NCBI RefSeq assembly: GCF_030445035.2
Contig: NC_080702.1
Coordinates: 15,384,029 to 15,448,028, forward strand
DNA: 64,000 nt
Reading direction: 5' to 3'
From: Dasypus novemcinctus
Lineage: Eukaryota > Chordata > Mammalia > Cingulata > Dasypodidae
The stretch's first letter is position 1. Each line of letters begins with the position of its first letter. The translations under genes were made by a program, and so were the position numbers. Shown piece after piece: positions 25,050 to 37,938 of the stretch. Below the pieces are notes generated by a model. The model was not told the DNA's origin. It was given only the letters and a program-made list of their open reading frames with translations, and searched no databases.

Positions 25050-25735
25050 TTATAAATAATTGATGAAAGATATTATGAAAGAAAAAGTAAATAATATGAG
25101 TTCTTTAGATGGTATATAACATCTTCCTACACATCAAAAAACAAAGTTTAAAAAAATCATTTTATTATCCTCTCACTCCTACCAAATATGTAAACTTGCT
25201 TTTACGAATGTCTGAAATGTTTTAGGAATATCTTCCATTCTGGATGAATATTGGTTAAAGATCAAATAAATAACATGCCTGACTAAACACAATTTTCAAC
25301 ATCCACCAAGTTTCTTTTTTGAGTTCATATTAAGATATAATAACTATAATTGTGGGCAAATATGTCTGTATAAGAATGTATATTTGCATTTCAGTGTCAA
25401 AAACTTATAAAACTAATATATGAGAATTAGTTAAAATTAAATAATACAATAATATAAAATGTCTGGTAAAGGGAGATCTAGGCAGGCAAAAAGCAGATTA
25501 ACAGTTTCCTAGGGCTTCACAGTGAGAATAAATATTATTTGTTAATGATTATGAAAAGAATCTCTTCAGTGATAGAAATGCCCTAGAACTGGTTGTGGTA
25601 ATGGTTACACATCTCAGTAAATGTACAAAAAGTCATTAGATTGTAACTTAAAATGGTGAATGTTATGGTATGTGAATTATACCTTGAGAAACTTGCTAAA
25701 ACATTAAACTAATAAAATAAAGAAGTGTGATATCT
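25050..25735 (+). mobile_element. Old LINE-1 3' end
   Basis: The text near 25590-25735 (GGTTGTGGTAATGGTTACAC, then TAACTTAAAATGGTGAATG, then TTATACCTTGAGAAACTTG) matches the usual end of ancient mammalian L1M elements, with a final AATAAAATAAAG. The upstream boundary is approximate. Confidence 0.6.
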
Positions 25736-26606
25736 ACAAAGAAATGCAGAAGTATCTGTCCATAATTCCACTCCTTAGTGGGGACCCTCCATTTCTCTAA
25801 ATTCTTTATACCATCATCTTCCATGTATCATTTTTAACACAATCTACTAATTTAATGTGACACTAGATGTTGATACCTTTCTTAATACTTTCCTCTCTTT
25901 TCCACAGATCTTCATAGTATTAAGTTGTGATAGGAAGTTTGAATGTAATTTTGATTACATAAATATTTTCTATTGCAGAAGTAAATACTAGGAATACATT
26001 TTCTTCAGTTATTAGTTTATTTTTTTATGTTATTTTTCTAGTGTTGTTTTCATCATGGCCCCTCTTTCTAATCTCACAATCATATTAGATATTCTGTAAT
26101 GTTTTTTCTCCCCACAAACATTTCCATTACCCTGTTCCAGTTAAAGCTCGTTGCTTAGTATGATATTAAAGCAACTCTTTACAACTCTATTGATAGAAAT
26201 CTACAGTTTTTAAGGTTTTGCTTTCTGTTTTGGTTTTCCTTCATTTCTCCGGAGCACAATTCCTATGAAAAGGTATGCAGATAGCAACCTGGTAACCCTG
26301 CATGTCTTCAATTTGTTATTCTACATTTACCCTTGAATGATACTTTTGCTAGGAGTGTATTCCTAGGGGAAACATTTCTTCCTCAAGTTTAACTTTTATT
26401 TTCCATATTATAACAATCAGTATTGCTGAAATATTTCTGGTCATTTCAATGATTTTATTTCTTCATAAATATTAGGATAATCTCAGTATTTTAGACTTTT
26501 GAATTACACTGCGCTTTGAAAGTAAATTTCTTTATCTCATTCATTTTGCTCCACAATTGGTTGGTCCAAATCATACTGACATCATTTATTTAGTTTGCGT
26601 AATTCT
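25736..26606. other. AT-rich DNA, no feature recognised
   Basis: Possibly remains of old minus-strand L1, but the similarity is too weak to call. No coding signal. Confidence 0.4.
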
Positions 26607-26620
26607 CCAGCAGTGTATCT

Positions 26621-26991
26621 TTTTTTTTTTTTTTAAAGATTTATTTTTATTTATTTAATTCCCCTCCCCCGGTTGTCTGTTTTCTGTGTCTTTTTGCTGC
26701 GTCTTGTTTCTTTGTCCGCTTCTGTTGTCGTCAGCGGCAAGGGAAGTGTGGATGGCGCCATTCCTGGGCAGGCTGCTCCCTCCTTCGCGCTGGGCGGCTC
26801 TCCTTACCGGGTGCCCTCCTTGCTCGTGGGGCTCCCCTACGCCGGGGACACCCCTGCGTGGCAGGGCACTCCTTGCGCGCATCAGCACTGCGCATGGCCA
26901 GTTCCACACGGTCAAGGAGGTCCGGGGCTTGAACCGCGGACCTCCCATGTGGTAGACGGAGGCCCTAACCACTGGGCCAAAGTCCGTTTCC
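26621..26991 (-). mobile_element. DAS-III-type SINE
   Basis: Reversed copy: T-run, AAAGATTTATTTTTATTTA, tail, then head ending CCAAAGTCCGTTTCCC. The perfect 14-bp target duplication CCAGCAGTGTATCT is at 26607-26620 and 26992-27005. CpGs are well kept, so the insertion is fairly young. It lacks the ACGGAGAGCTGACAC segment present at 33019. Confidence 0.95.
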
Positions 26992-27005
26992 CCAGCAGTG
27001 TATCT

Positions 27006-27840
27006 GAACAACCTTCCCATGTCTCTTCTCTGTTATTTTTTCAGAAAGTTCTATATTTCATATCTTGCCCCCTTGGATTGGTTTTTCGTTGACATCCACC
27101 TTTTCCTTCATTTTATGAACTTGGTCTGAAATGTTTGTGAAAGGATAATGCTATGTGTAAGTAATTAAAGATGCACCGTATGTGTGTGCAGGTGCATGTG
27201 TGTGTGCAGGTGTGTGCTTGTGTGTCAGGGGGCAGGGAAGAAAGAAAAGACGATACACCCCTAGAGAAAGGAAATGTTAGTATTTGTGATTATATTTCTA
27301 ACCGGTTCTCTGTGCTGTAAACAATCATAGATGAAAGCCTGTGTGAACAGAATCATGTTTTCCTGTTATTTTCTTTCAACAATAGGGTACGGATAGGTTT
27401 CTATTGCATACAGGTCTCTAAAGAGATGTTCCTAAAAAAGTCTTTATTGTTGGACCTGCACGGCGTTTAACATTTTTCTCTGTTAAAAATGAAACAATAA
27501 TTATTTTCTTTGACCAAAAATCTTTGTGCAAATCACTTCCTACTTTCTTAGAATATTTTCCTAGAAACAGAAGTACTAGTACAAAAGGGGAGGCCTGTTT
27601 CGTTCGTTTTGCTAAAATACTGTTCAGGCAGTCATTGGTCTTTTTCACAGCACGAGGCTATTTCTTAAGACAACGCTTAGTTGGAGTCGATTGTGTAAAC
27701 TCAGATCAAAATGCAGAAAGGGCAACACTTCATTCTTCCGGGGCTGATGTAAAGAGGTCCAAGGATTCTGCTCTTTCATTATTTCCCCCTGAGGATGGAT
27801 GGTCTCTATCCTCCCTTAGGCAGGGTTCTCGAATTCAGCT
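27006..27840. other. Mixed unique DNA with a TG microsatellite
   Basis: Contains an imperfect (TG)n repeat at about 27180-27235. The rest is unrecognised. A 112-codon plus-strand frame at 27524-27862 shows no domain, and a 76-codon frame overlaps it on the minus strand. Confidence 0.5.
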
Positions 27841-28365
27841 GTTCCAGGCGAGCATTTGCTAAGCATCCAGCAGGCCTGGGGTGGAGGTTTTCCTCCTGGA
27901 AGAGCCCCTGCTCCAGCTCCTGCTAGTCACACCAGGGACCTCCTAGGTCAGTTCCTCCATCTCCGCGGCTTGCTCCTCGCTTCTCCCGCGCCGCCTGCGG
28001 CTCGGGACCAGGGCACCGGACCGAGACAATGCTGGTGGGCGCGTCGCCAGTCTGGCGGTGTCTGCCCGCAGCGCCCCGGCACGCGCCGCGGCCCCTCGCC
28101 ACCGGCTCTGGCGCGCGCCCACGCTGGCTTGGAACGCAGTGGCGGGCCGGCTGCGCTGGGGTTCCTGCGGAGAGAGGGTCGTGGGGCGACGCGAGCACAA
28201 AGGCTCCGAGGGGTGGGCACCGCGGGCGGGAAGGCGGCAGACGGGGCCGGGGCCCGCCGCGAGGGCTGGAGAGCGGGGAGCTGGGGGGGGGGGGGGGGGG
28301 GCCTCGGCGGACGCCCCCTCCAGGCTGCAGCCCGCGCTGCCACCAGGCGGCCCAGCCTGTACTTT
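27840..28365. promoter_or_regulatory. CpG island 2, possible promoter/first exon of an unrecognised gene
   Basis: About 520 bases of very GC-rich, CpG-dense DNA between AT-rich flanks, with a run of 19 G at 28283-28301. On the plus strand a frame from the ATG at 28029 starts MLVGASPVWRCLPAAPRHAP, and others overlap it. On the minus strand frames of 85-131 codons are also open. Such multi-frame openness is expected from GC-rich DNA, so no protein is called. No splice pattern can be proven. Confidence 0.5.
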
Positions 28366-30464
28366 GTTGATTAATTCAATATTGTCATGACACTGGTATG
28401 ATTAAAGAGGAGATTAGTTTGCATTAAAGTACTGTTTAGTTTCCTTAATTTATTTGATTTATTAGAACTTTTTTTCTGTTAATCGAGGCCTAGTTCATGT
28501 TTCACTATATTTCAATTCATGTTGGTCTTGGATGTCTCCTTAAGGTAGGAATGAGGCCACCAGGAAAGGTACCCTGGAGTTATGTAGATATGGACGGACG
28601 TATGATCAGTGCGATTTGCTAAGAATCATTAGGCAGAGCAACAACCACTATGCTTTGATCCTTTAGGCCAGAATGCAGAGTTCATCTCTGGGCATATTTA
28701 TTCACTTTTAGCAAATCATTCTGATTCTTCACAGAGATTGTCAATAGACTGGATCCAGGAATTCTGTGTTCAGGGAAAAGGGTAGGATCGAGGAAATCAT
28801 TAGCTTCCTGCAGAAACATCAGTAATCTGTTTTGTACTTTATATCTCATTCCTGCTTTACATCACTGCAAATATTTTTGGATTCTGCAGGGAAAATTGGC
28901 TCCTACCGAATAACTGCTTCCTCTTCCACAAAATTCTAATTTTTGTTTATCAAGACTTGGTTGGCCATTTCTCAATCCAAATCATCCTTCAGCTTGTAAC
29001 TCTTTTTTTTTATCTTGGTCATTGTGTATTAGTAAAGGAGATTATAGCTCTACGATTATGTTAATGAATTACTGAAATGAAGTTTAGTCAATCAACCTTT
29101 TTAAATTGATACATCATTGTTTTAAGAGCAAATTTTGGAACCATAATAATAGTAAATCCTGGTGGATTTTAATGGAACTTATGCAATACTAAACATAATA
29201 TTTTGAATAAATATTGAATGTAAGAAAACTATTCAGACTAGTAATTGAAAAAGCTATAAATAGTATGTCTCCTATGGATTTCCTTGTCATTTTTTTCCTG
29301 TCCAACTTTCATTCTCCACAGATATACTTATGAACACACACATAAGAAATTGCATGCATATATCTATGCACACATACATAAGCATATAAATACACAAATA
29401 TTTCATTCCTGTGAGCCTTAGCTATTTTACCTTTAAAACGGTTGTAACAATAATGCTTATGTATCCTGACAGCACAATAACTATATTATGATAACTTTAA
29501 ATATTTTCCTTCTCATTTCTTAAAAATCTTTGTCTCCATCATGACAAATATAATCTATTTTCTTCTATTCTAATTTGGTCAGTGAGTTTTCTAAAGATAA
29601 GTTCAATTTCTACTTAATTTAGCAATCCCTACGAGTGCATCTAGAATGTTGCCTTAGACAGCATAGGTGTTCAATAAATATTTGCTGAACATATTCGTTT
29701 CAAACCCTTATCATTGCTTAGAGGCATTTAGTGAATGCCCTTTCTGAATTAAAAATTTTTTTCTATAGCTATTTAAAGAAATTTATTAGTTATCATTATA
29801 TTAAGAGAATCCATGAAATATTAATTTCTATCCACATTTCAGTAATTCATATAGTGATATTTCTCATTGCTTATGAATGTACCCTGATTTCTGCCTCCAA
29901 AATGAATTAAATAACTTCAATAGTTATTTCAGTTTTAATTTGAAATAAGATGATATAAGAGTGAAACAAATCTCTGTTTCCAATGTTTCAAAACAAAATA
30001 TTGTTATTGTTCTAGGAGCATTATACCATAGTATAGTAAGATATATTTCATGCCTAGTCTCTTCTTCTTTGAGATGTCCTTATCTTCTGGCTTGCTCCCA
30101 CAATATTACAGCTGATTACACATGTGTTCATTGGATATAGTATTAATGGTGAATTTACTCGTATAGAACTAGTTATATTTTAATCTTTATTCTCTCAACT
30201 AAGTAACTAATGATTTCATTGTAAAGTTCTGTTTTCAGTATTATGGAGGTTATATATTATTTATGGGAGAGGACGTAAGTGTGGAAGCAATATGCAGACA
30301 CCCAAGGGCCAAAAGAATAATGAGTTTGTCTTACGGGAATCCCATCCCTTGGCTTGAATTTTTATGAACTTAAGGCATAACTACTTATACTTACTCTCAA
30401 CCAAAATCTATAGATAATTTTATCAGTTCCCTCACAAGATTCATTACAACACATATGCAATAAG
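28366..30464. other. AT-rich intergenic DNA
   Basis: No gene recognised. Positions 29640-29690 hold GGTGTTCAATAAATATTTGC, a phrase often found at the end of ancient L2/MIR-type elements, which is weak evidence for a short relic. The rest shows nothing. Confidence 0.5.
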
Positions 30465-31558
30465 ATGCAAGATGGCAGAGTAGGGAATGACAGCCTGCTA
30501 CTTGAGAAACCACAGGAAGTTAGGCAGGTTTACCTAGCAGAAGGAAAGTCATGGAATCATGGGAGCAATTGGAGAATGCAGCTAGAAAGTGGGCCCAGAT
30601 GGCCAGGCTAAAGGGAAGCTGAAGAACTTAGGGCACTCAAACCAGCAGACAGATGGCTCATAATGCCAAGGAAGCTAGAGGGTTACTGCCTGGAAGACCA
30701 GGGTTCAGCAGACTCAGAGAGTGGAGAAAGTCCTCAGGCAACCAAGGAAGCTTCCTGGTACCCAGCGGGCTCTTGAAGTGGGGGAGCAGCGAGGCACAAA
30801 TTTGGGGCCAGCAGCCAACTCAGGGGAAGAGAGGATTAGGGATGTAGGAGGTAGAATAGGCAGCCCAGAGAGGGGCAAAAGAAGGCTAGATACAACCTGG
30901 CCAGAGCTGAATGGCTCCAGGGAGAGGGGAAGGGGCGCTTACAGGCAGCTTGTCACACCCACCCATCCTGGAAGAGAGAGGAAATGGTTCAGTGAGAGTG
31001 AGGACTGACAGGCACCTAACAGTCCTGGAGAGAGTGAAGCCAGGAGTGGCAACCAACAAACCAACAGAAGCTGAATTAGCCTGAGGGAAAAGCACAGCTC
31101 ACACCAAACAGTATAAATCTTAATAGGTCTCCCTCAAGACATATGCTTGTCAAATTGTCCAATGCTCAAGACAAAGAATATTGAAAGCACCAAGAGATAG
31201 GAGACCCATCACATACAATGGAAGCTTGATAAGATTAAGTGTTGATTTCTCATCTAAACCATAGAGGCATGAGGGCAGGGGTATGGATAGTAAAGTGCTA
31301 AAATAAGAAGCTCCTAGCCAAGAGTTCTCTATTTTGCAAAGTGGGCATTCAAAAATGAGGAAGATTTCAAAATATTTGCAAATAAACAGAAAATAAGAAA
31401 GCTTGTCAATAAGATATCTGCCCTTCAAAAAATAATGAAGGGAGTTCAGTAGGTTGAAAGGAAAAAAAGAGGAGAGAGTTGGATGAGAGTGTAAGAACAA
31501 ACAAAAATATAAAAAGAGAAATAAAAACTTCACATGGTTACATAAAATTAAAGAAAAT

Positions 31559-34500
31559 ATGGTGGAAGTGAGTAATTCCTTGACAGTAGTAACATTTAAT
31601 AATAATGGATTAAAATCTCCAATACAGAGACACAGATTGGCAGAATGGATAAGGAAATATGCCACACCTATATACTGCCTACAAGAAACCCATCTTAGAC
31701 CCAGGGACATGAGGGTGCCGAAAGTGAATTGCTGGAAAACAATTTGAAAAACAAACAATAACCAAAAAATGGTGAAAGTAACTATATTAAACCCAGACAT
31801 AATAAACTTTAAATGCAAGATGACTATAAGAAAAAAAAGGACACTATATCTTAATAAAAGGGGTCATCTATCAAGGAAGTAAGAAGAATGGTAAACATTT
31901 ATGCACCTAATGAGGTACCTCAAAAGACACGAGGCAAACATTGAAAAAAGTAAGTGGAGAAATAAATGCCTCTACATTTATAGTGTGAACTTAAATACAC
32001 CATTAACAGCAATAGACAGATAATCTCAACAGCATTTTTGTACACCAATAATGATGCCTCTATAATTATAGTGGGGACTTTAATACACCATTAACACCAT
32101 GAGACAGATCATCTCCACAGAGGCTCAGTAAAGAAACAGAGACCTTGAATATTACATTAGAGGAGATAGACCTAATAGACATAGTACATTACACCACAAT
32201 GCAGTTGGAAAGACATTCTTCTTGAGGGTACATGGATGATTGTTCAGGATAGACCCCATATTTGGCCACAGAACAACATTCAGTGAATTCAGAAAGTTTT
32301 AAATTATACAAATAATTGCTCTGACCTGAAGGCAATGAATCAGTAAGGGGTAGAGAATTAGATTAGGAACAAAGATAGGGAAGTTACACAACACACTCTT
32401 CAACAATCTGTTGGACAAGGATGAAATTGCAAAAGAAATCGGAAACCACCTTGAAATGATTGAAAATGACAACACAAAGTATCAAAACCTGAGGGATGCA
32501 GCCTAACCTGTACAGAGAGGGAAAGTCATAGACTTTTGTCAAAGACAAAAGAGATAAAATGAAAGTCCTAACTGCACACATGCAGGAATTAGAAAAAGAA
32601 CAACAAAGTACTGCAAAGTAAGTAGAAAGAAGGAAATAACAAAGATTAGAGCAGAGATAAATGAAAAAGAAAATCAGAAAGCACTGGAAAAAATAAGCAA
32701 AACCAAAAGCTGGATCTTTGAGAAGATTAATAAAGTTGATAAACCCTTAGCTAGACTAACAAAGAAAAAAAGAAATGGAAGATGCAAATAAATAAAATAA
32801 GAAATGAGAAAGGGAATATCACCACTGACCCCACAGAAATAAGAGTATCATGAGAGAATACCTTCAAAAATTGTATGCCAACAACATGGATAATTTAGAG
32901 GAAATGGAAAAATTTCTGGACACACACAAGCAGTCTACATTGACAAGAGGAGAAATTGATGAACTCAGCAGACCAATCACAAGTAACAAGATAGAATCAG
33001 TCATGAAAAACCACCCAATGGGTGGCGGACTTGGCCCAGTGGTTGGGGAATCTGTCTACCACATGAGAGGTACGCAGTTCAAACCCTGGGCCTCCTTGAC
33101 CCATGTGGAGCTGGCCCATGCGCAGTGCTGATGTGCCCAAGGAGTGCTGTGCCACACAGGGGTGTCCCACATGTAGGGGAGCCCCACGCACAAGGAGTGC
33201 GCCCCATAAGGAGAGATGCCTGGCATGAAAGAAAGTGCAGCCTGCCCAGGAATGGTGCCGCACACACGGAGAGCTGACACAACAAGATGATGCAACAAAA
33301 ACACAGATTCCTGTGCCGTTGACAACAACAGAAGCGGACAAAGAAGATGCAGCAAATAGACACAGAGAACAGACAATCGGAGTGAGGGGGAAGGGGAGAG
33401 AAATAAATAAATAAATAAATAAATCTTAAAAAACAAAACAAAACAAAAACCCACCCAACAAAAAGAGTCCAGGGCCACATGACTTCACAGGTGAGTTAAT
33501 CCAAACATCGGGAAAGAACTAACACTCTTCCTGCTTAAACTCTTCCAAAAACCAGACATTGAGGTAACATTGTCTAACTCATTCTAGGATGTCAGCATCA
33601 CCCTAATACCAAGCCAAACAAAGATGCCACAAGAAGGGAAAACTATAGACCAATTTCTCTAATGAGCTTAGATGCTAAGGTCCTCAACAAAAATATTTGC
33701 TAACATATTTAACAGCATATCAAGTCAATTATACAATATGACCAAATGGGATTCATCCTAGGTATTAGTTTCAAACTAAGAAAATCAATCAATATAATAC
33801 ATCATATAAACAAATTGAAAGAAAAAAAACAATAAGATCATCTTAAAAGATGCAGAAAAACATTTAACAAAATAAAGAAAACTTTCATTATAAAAATAAT
33901 ACAAAAGTTAGGAATAGATGGGAGCTCCCTCAACCTGATAAAAGGTATATATAAAAACACACAGTTAACATCATATTCAAAGGTGAATTCCTAAAATCTT
34001 TCCCTCTAAGATCTGGAAAAAAACCCAACATGTGCATCGTCACTGCCCTTATTTAACACTATGTTAGAAGAACTTGCTCAAGCACTCAGGCAAGAAAAAT
34101 AATAAAAGGCATCCAAATTGGAAAGGAAGAAGTAAAAATTTCTCTATTTGCAAATATCATGATCATTGACATAGAAAGCCCAGGGAAATCTATAAAAAAT
34201 GAGTTCAGTAATGTGGCAGGTTATATGATAAATGTGCAAACATAAGTAGCATTTTTGTACACCAATACTGAGAAATCTGAGGAAGAAATTTTTTTAAAAT
34301 CTCATTTATAATAGCAACTAAAGGAATCAAATAAATAGGGATAAATTTACCTAAAAATGTAAAAGATTATATGCAGAAAACTACACAGCACTGATAAAGG
34401 AAATCAAAGAAGGCATAAAAAAATGGAAGAATATTCCATGTAGCTGGAGAGGAAGACTAAACATCATTAAAATGTCTCTCTTACCCATTATGATTTACAG

Positions 34501-35790
34501 ATTAAGCACAATTACAATAAAAATTAACACAGAATTATTTTCTTGAATTGGGAAAGCTAACTTTGAAATTTATCTGGAAAGACAAGGGGATACAAAGAGC
34601 CAAAAACACACTGAAATAGAAAAACAAAATCAGAGGACTCACACTGCCTGACCTTAAAACATACTAAAAGACAACTGTGGTCAAAACTGCATGGTATTGA
34701 TACAAGAATATTCATATTGACCAATGGAATCTAGTTGAAAGTTCTGATACAAATTCTCACACATACTATCAACTGATATTGGACAAACCCAGCAAGCCCA
34801 CTCAACTAGGAGAAAATGGCCTCTTTGACAAATGGTGCTGTGAGAACTGGATATCCATAACCAAAAGATTAAGAGAGGAACACATTCTCACAGTTTATAC
34901 AAGAATTAACTCAAGATGGATCAAAGATCTAAATATAAGAGCCAAAAACATAAATCTCTTGAAAAATAATGTAGGGAATTATCCACAAGATCATGTATCA
35001 GGAAATGGTTTCATGAACTTTACATGCAAAGCATGAACAATAAATGAAAAAAAAACATAAATAGGATCTCTTCAAAATGAAAAAGCTTTGCACCTCTAAG
35101 CAGTTTGTCAAGAAAGTGAAAAGGCAACCTACTCAATGGGAGAAAATATTTGGTAACCATATATCTGATAGAGGTCTAATATCAGCATATATAAAAATTC
35201 CTACAACTCAAAAATAAAAACTATTTAAAAAATGGTTAAGTGATTGGAATACACACTTCTTAAGAAGAAATTCAAATCGTTAAAAAGCACATGAAAAGAT
35301 GCTCAAAATCACTAGCTATTAGGGAAATGCAAATCAAAACTACAAGGAGATATCATCTTATACCCATTAGACTGGTGGTTATTACAAAAAAAAACAAAAC
35401 AGAGAACAACAACTGCTGGAGAAGATGTTGAGGAATGGGAACAGTTATCCTCTGCTGATGGGAACACAGAATGTTGCAGGCATCGTGGAGGACAGTTTGA
35501 CAGTTCCTCAGGAAACTAACTATAGAACTGCCTTATGATTCAGTAATCCCACTGCTGGGTATATATCCAAAAGAATTAAAGCAAGGGTAAGAAAAGATAT
35601 AGGGACATCCAAGTTCAAAGCAGCATTAATCACTTTTGCCAAGAGTTGGAAACAACCCAAATGTCCATCAACAGTAAGGGATAAACAAATATTGGTATAT
35701 ACATTCAGTGGTATATTACTCAGCTGTAAGAAAAAATGCAGTGTTAACCCATGGGATTACATGAATGAATCTTGAAGACCTTATAATGAG
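31559..35790 (+). pseudogene. L1 ORF2 remnant, split by a SINE
   Basis: The endonuclease start at 31559 (MVEVSNSLTVVTFNNNGL; CLQETHLRPRD) stays open for 62 codons only. Later pieces are 32850-33018 (LQKLYANNMDNLEEMEKFL) and 34779-35036 (RWIKDLNIRAKNINLL). The RT catalytic motif near 34145-34165 is mutated (TTTGCAAATATCATGATC). A 50-100 bp local duplication scrambles the endonuclease part at 31967-32120. Confidence 0.85.
33019..33450 (+). mobile_element. DAS-III SINE, long form
   Basis: Inserted in L1 ORF2 with a CCACCCAA target duplication (33011-33018 and 33451-33458). The tRNA-like head has an A-box-like TGGCCCAGTGGTTGGGG and a B box AGTTCAAACCC. It contains the segment ACGGAGAGCTGACACAACAA missing from the other copies, then the AATAAATAAATAAATAAATC tail and CAAAACAAAAC. 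Many CpGs have decayed to TG/CA, so it is older than the copies at 22630 and 26621. Confidence 0.94.
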
Positions 35791-36606
35791 TGATGCCAGA
35801 TAGGAACTGAAAGACAAATAGTACATGATGTCACTGAAAGGAATTAAGTGAGTTGAGCTGACTCACAGAGGTAGATTCTGGAAAATAGGTTTCAGGAGAC
35901 AGAAAGGGAGAGTGAGTTTGTGAGCCAATGCCCATAAGGGCAAAATCTGTGATAATGTGGAAAGCTATTGTGCAGTGGATGAGCATGAAAGTGGTATAGT
36001 GGTACATTGATGACATTGGGTGGGGAAGTGCTGGGGTGTGAGGGAGTTAGTGTGGGAAGGTGGGTTGGGTTGTCCATGGAACTGCGAGGAGGGTTAGGGG
36101 AGGGAACAGGTGACCTCTGGGGATTTGCAGGTATGTGGTTGAAACTACAATATTGGGAATGTTCTTTTAGCAAATATTGCAGGGAAAGGTTACTGGTTTA
36201 GGATGGGTCTATGTGTGGCACGCAGGATTGGGCACACCTGAGGCAGGCTACAAGGGAGTATGAGAAAGTTGACCTTGTCATAGTTTGCTGTATCTGTGGG
36301 TGTAGAGCCACAGAATGAGTGGGAAGTTGTAGGATTCCCATCCTGGGGAGTCCTTCTATGTTCTCAAATAATGGGGCTCGAGTCTCATAGGAGCATAGGC
36401 AGTGCTTAATGGGGAAAGACTGGCCAGTATGTCAAGGCCTCAGAGTTGTTGCAAACAGTAATGAATCTTCTTCTTCAGGGAATGAAGTGGTGGTTGTTAT
36501 GGGTTTTGAGGGGAGGGAGAGGGATAAATAATTGTATTGGAACATGTGGATTTGAGGGTTGATGGAATTGTTCTACATGATCTCACAATTATGGATACAG
36601 GCCATG

Positions 36607-37121
36607 GTAGGTGGAGTGGACATCACCATCTCAGGGACCACAGGATGGAGGAATAAAATATGAACCAGAGTGGACTTACTGATATTCTACTATAGAACTA
36701 TTTTGACTCTAACAATGGAAGAAATTGTATCACTGATGTGAAGACAGTGGTGACAGTAGTTGCTGAGGGCAGGGAGAGGGAAGAAGAAAAGTAATGTGTG
36801 TGCATTTTCAGGACTTGGAGTTGTCCTCAATGATAGTGCAGGGACAGATGCTGAACATTATATATCCTGCCATAACCCAGTGAATGGACTGGGGGAGAGT
36901 GTAAACTATAATGTAAATTATAATCCATGCAGTACAGCAGTGCTCCAAAATGTATTCACCAAATGCAATGAATGTGCCACAATGATGAAAGAGGTAGTTG
37001 AGATGGGGGGAGTGAAGGTGTGGAGTGTAGGATATATGGAAACCTCTTATGTTTTTAAATGTAACACTTTTTTTATCTATGCTTCTTAAAAAAGGACAAT
37101 TAAAAATTTAATTTAAAAAAA
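36607..37121 (+). mobile_element. Nested, 5'-truncated L1 3' end inside another L1
   Basis: The L1 3' UTR text breaks at GGATACAGGCCATG. The next 515 bases are the terminal part of module B, as at 11425-11930, ending in AATTAAAAATTTAATTT. The host then resumes at TATAAAAGTGCATGGTCC. About 15-18 bases of host sequence seem lost at the junction and no clear target duplication is seen. It holds a 109-codon frame at 36760-37089. Confidence 0.75.
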
Positions 37122-37567
37122 TTATAAAAGTGCATGGTCCAATATGTAAACCACAATGTGAACCATTGATTGTGGTTCAAAACAATGTTTCAGTATTTGT
37201 ACATAAATTGTAACAAATGTAGCATCCACATGTAAAATGTTATTAATAAAGGAAAGGGAAAAAGAGGTATAAATGAATCTCCTATAATCTGTATGTGACT
37301 TTTCTGTAACCTAAATGTTCTTTGAAGACAATATGAAAAAAAGAAGATGGCAGGGGAATAAACAGAAAAAAATTGTTACTATACATACAAGACAACATAT
37401 CTTAGAGTGATGAAAGACATAATCTCAAAAAAGCTATTTTGATTTTGTTTTTATTTATTTTTATTAGTCAATAATGTTTTTAAAAATTATTTACATTTTA
37501 TGTGTTATTTTTAAAACTATCAATTCTTTTTTGTATTAATTTCATTTGGTTATTTTGCTGGCTTCAT

Positions 37568-37938
37568 TTTTTTAAAGATTAATTTTTTTCATTATTTATT
37601 CCTCTCCCCTTGTTGTTTCTGTGCTTGGTGTTTGCTCTCTCTGTCCATTTGCTGTGTGCTCTCTGTAACTGCTAGTCTGCTCTTTAGGAGGCACTGGAAA
37701 GTGATCATGGGACTTCTGATGTGGAAAAGAGGCACTCAAATACTTGAGCCACCTCAGCTACCTGATTTGTTGTGTATCTCATTGTCTTTCCTCTGGGTCT
37801 CTTTGTTGCATCTTCTTCCTGCACCACACCTGCCTGTCATGCCAGTTTGCCTTTACCAGAAGGCCCTAGGAACCAAACCTGGGACCTCCCATGTCATAGT
37901 CGGAAGCTCAATCACTTGAGGCAAATCTGCTTCCCTGT
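37568..37938 (-). mobile_element. Older DAS-type SINE
   Basis: Reversed copy with an AAAGATTAATTT tail and a head ending CAAATCTGCTTCCC. It differs from the DAS-III copies in the middle (GGAGGCACTGGAAAGTGATC). Target duplication TGGCTTCAT at 37559-37567 and 37939-37947. It belongs to another DAS subfamily. Confidence 0.85.

Noticed and set aside
28029-28370. 113-codon frame in CpG island 2 with a possible mitochondrial-type N-terminus
   Set aside because: Two other plus frames and three minus frames are also open here. There is no family match.
31150-31818. 222-codon minus-strand frame rich in leucine, phenylalanine and serine
   Set aside because: It is the antisense of L1 ORF1/ORF2 text. 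Hydrophobic composition is expected from the reverse of A-rich L1 DNA.
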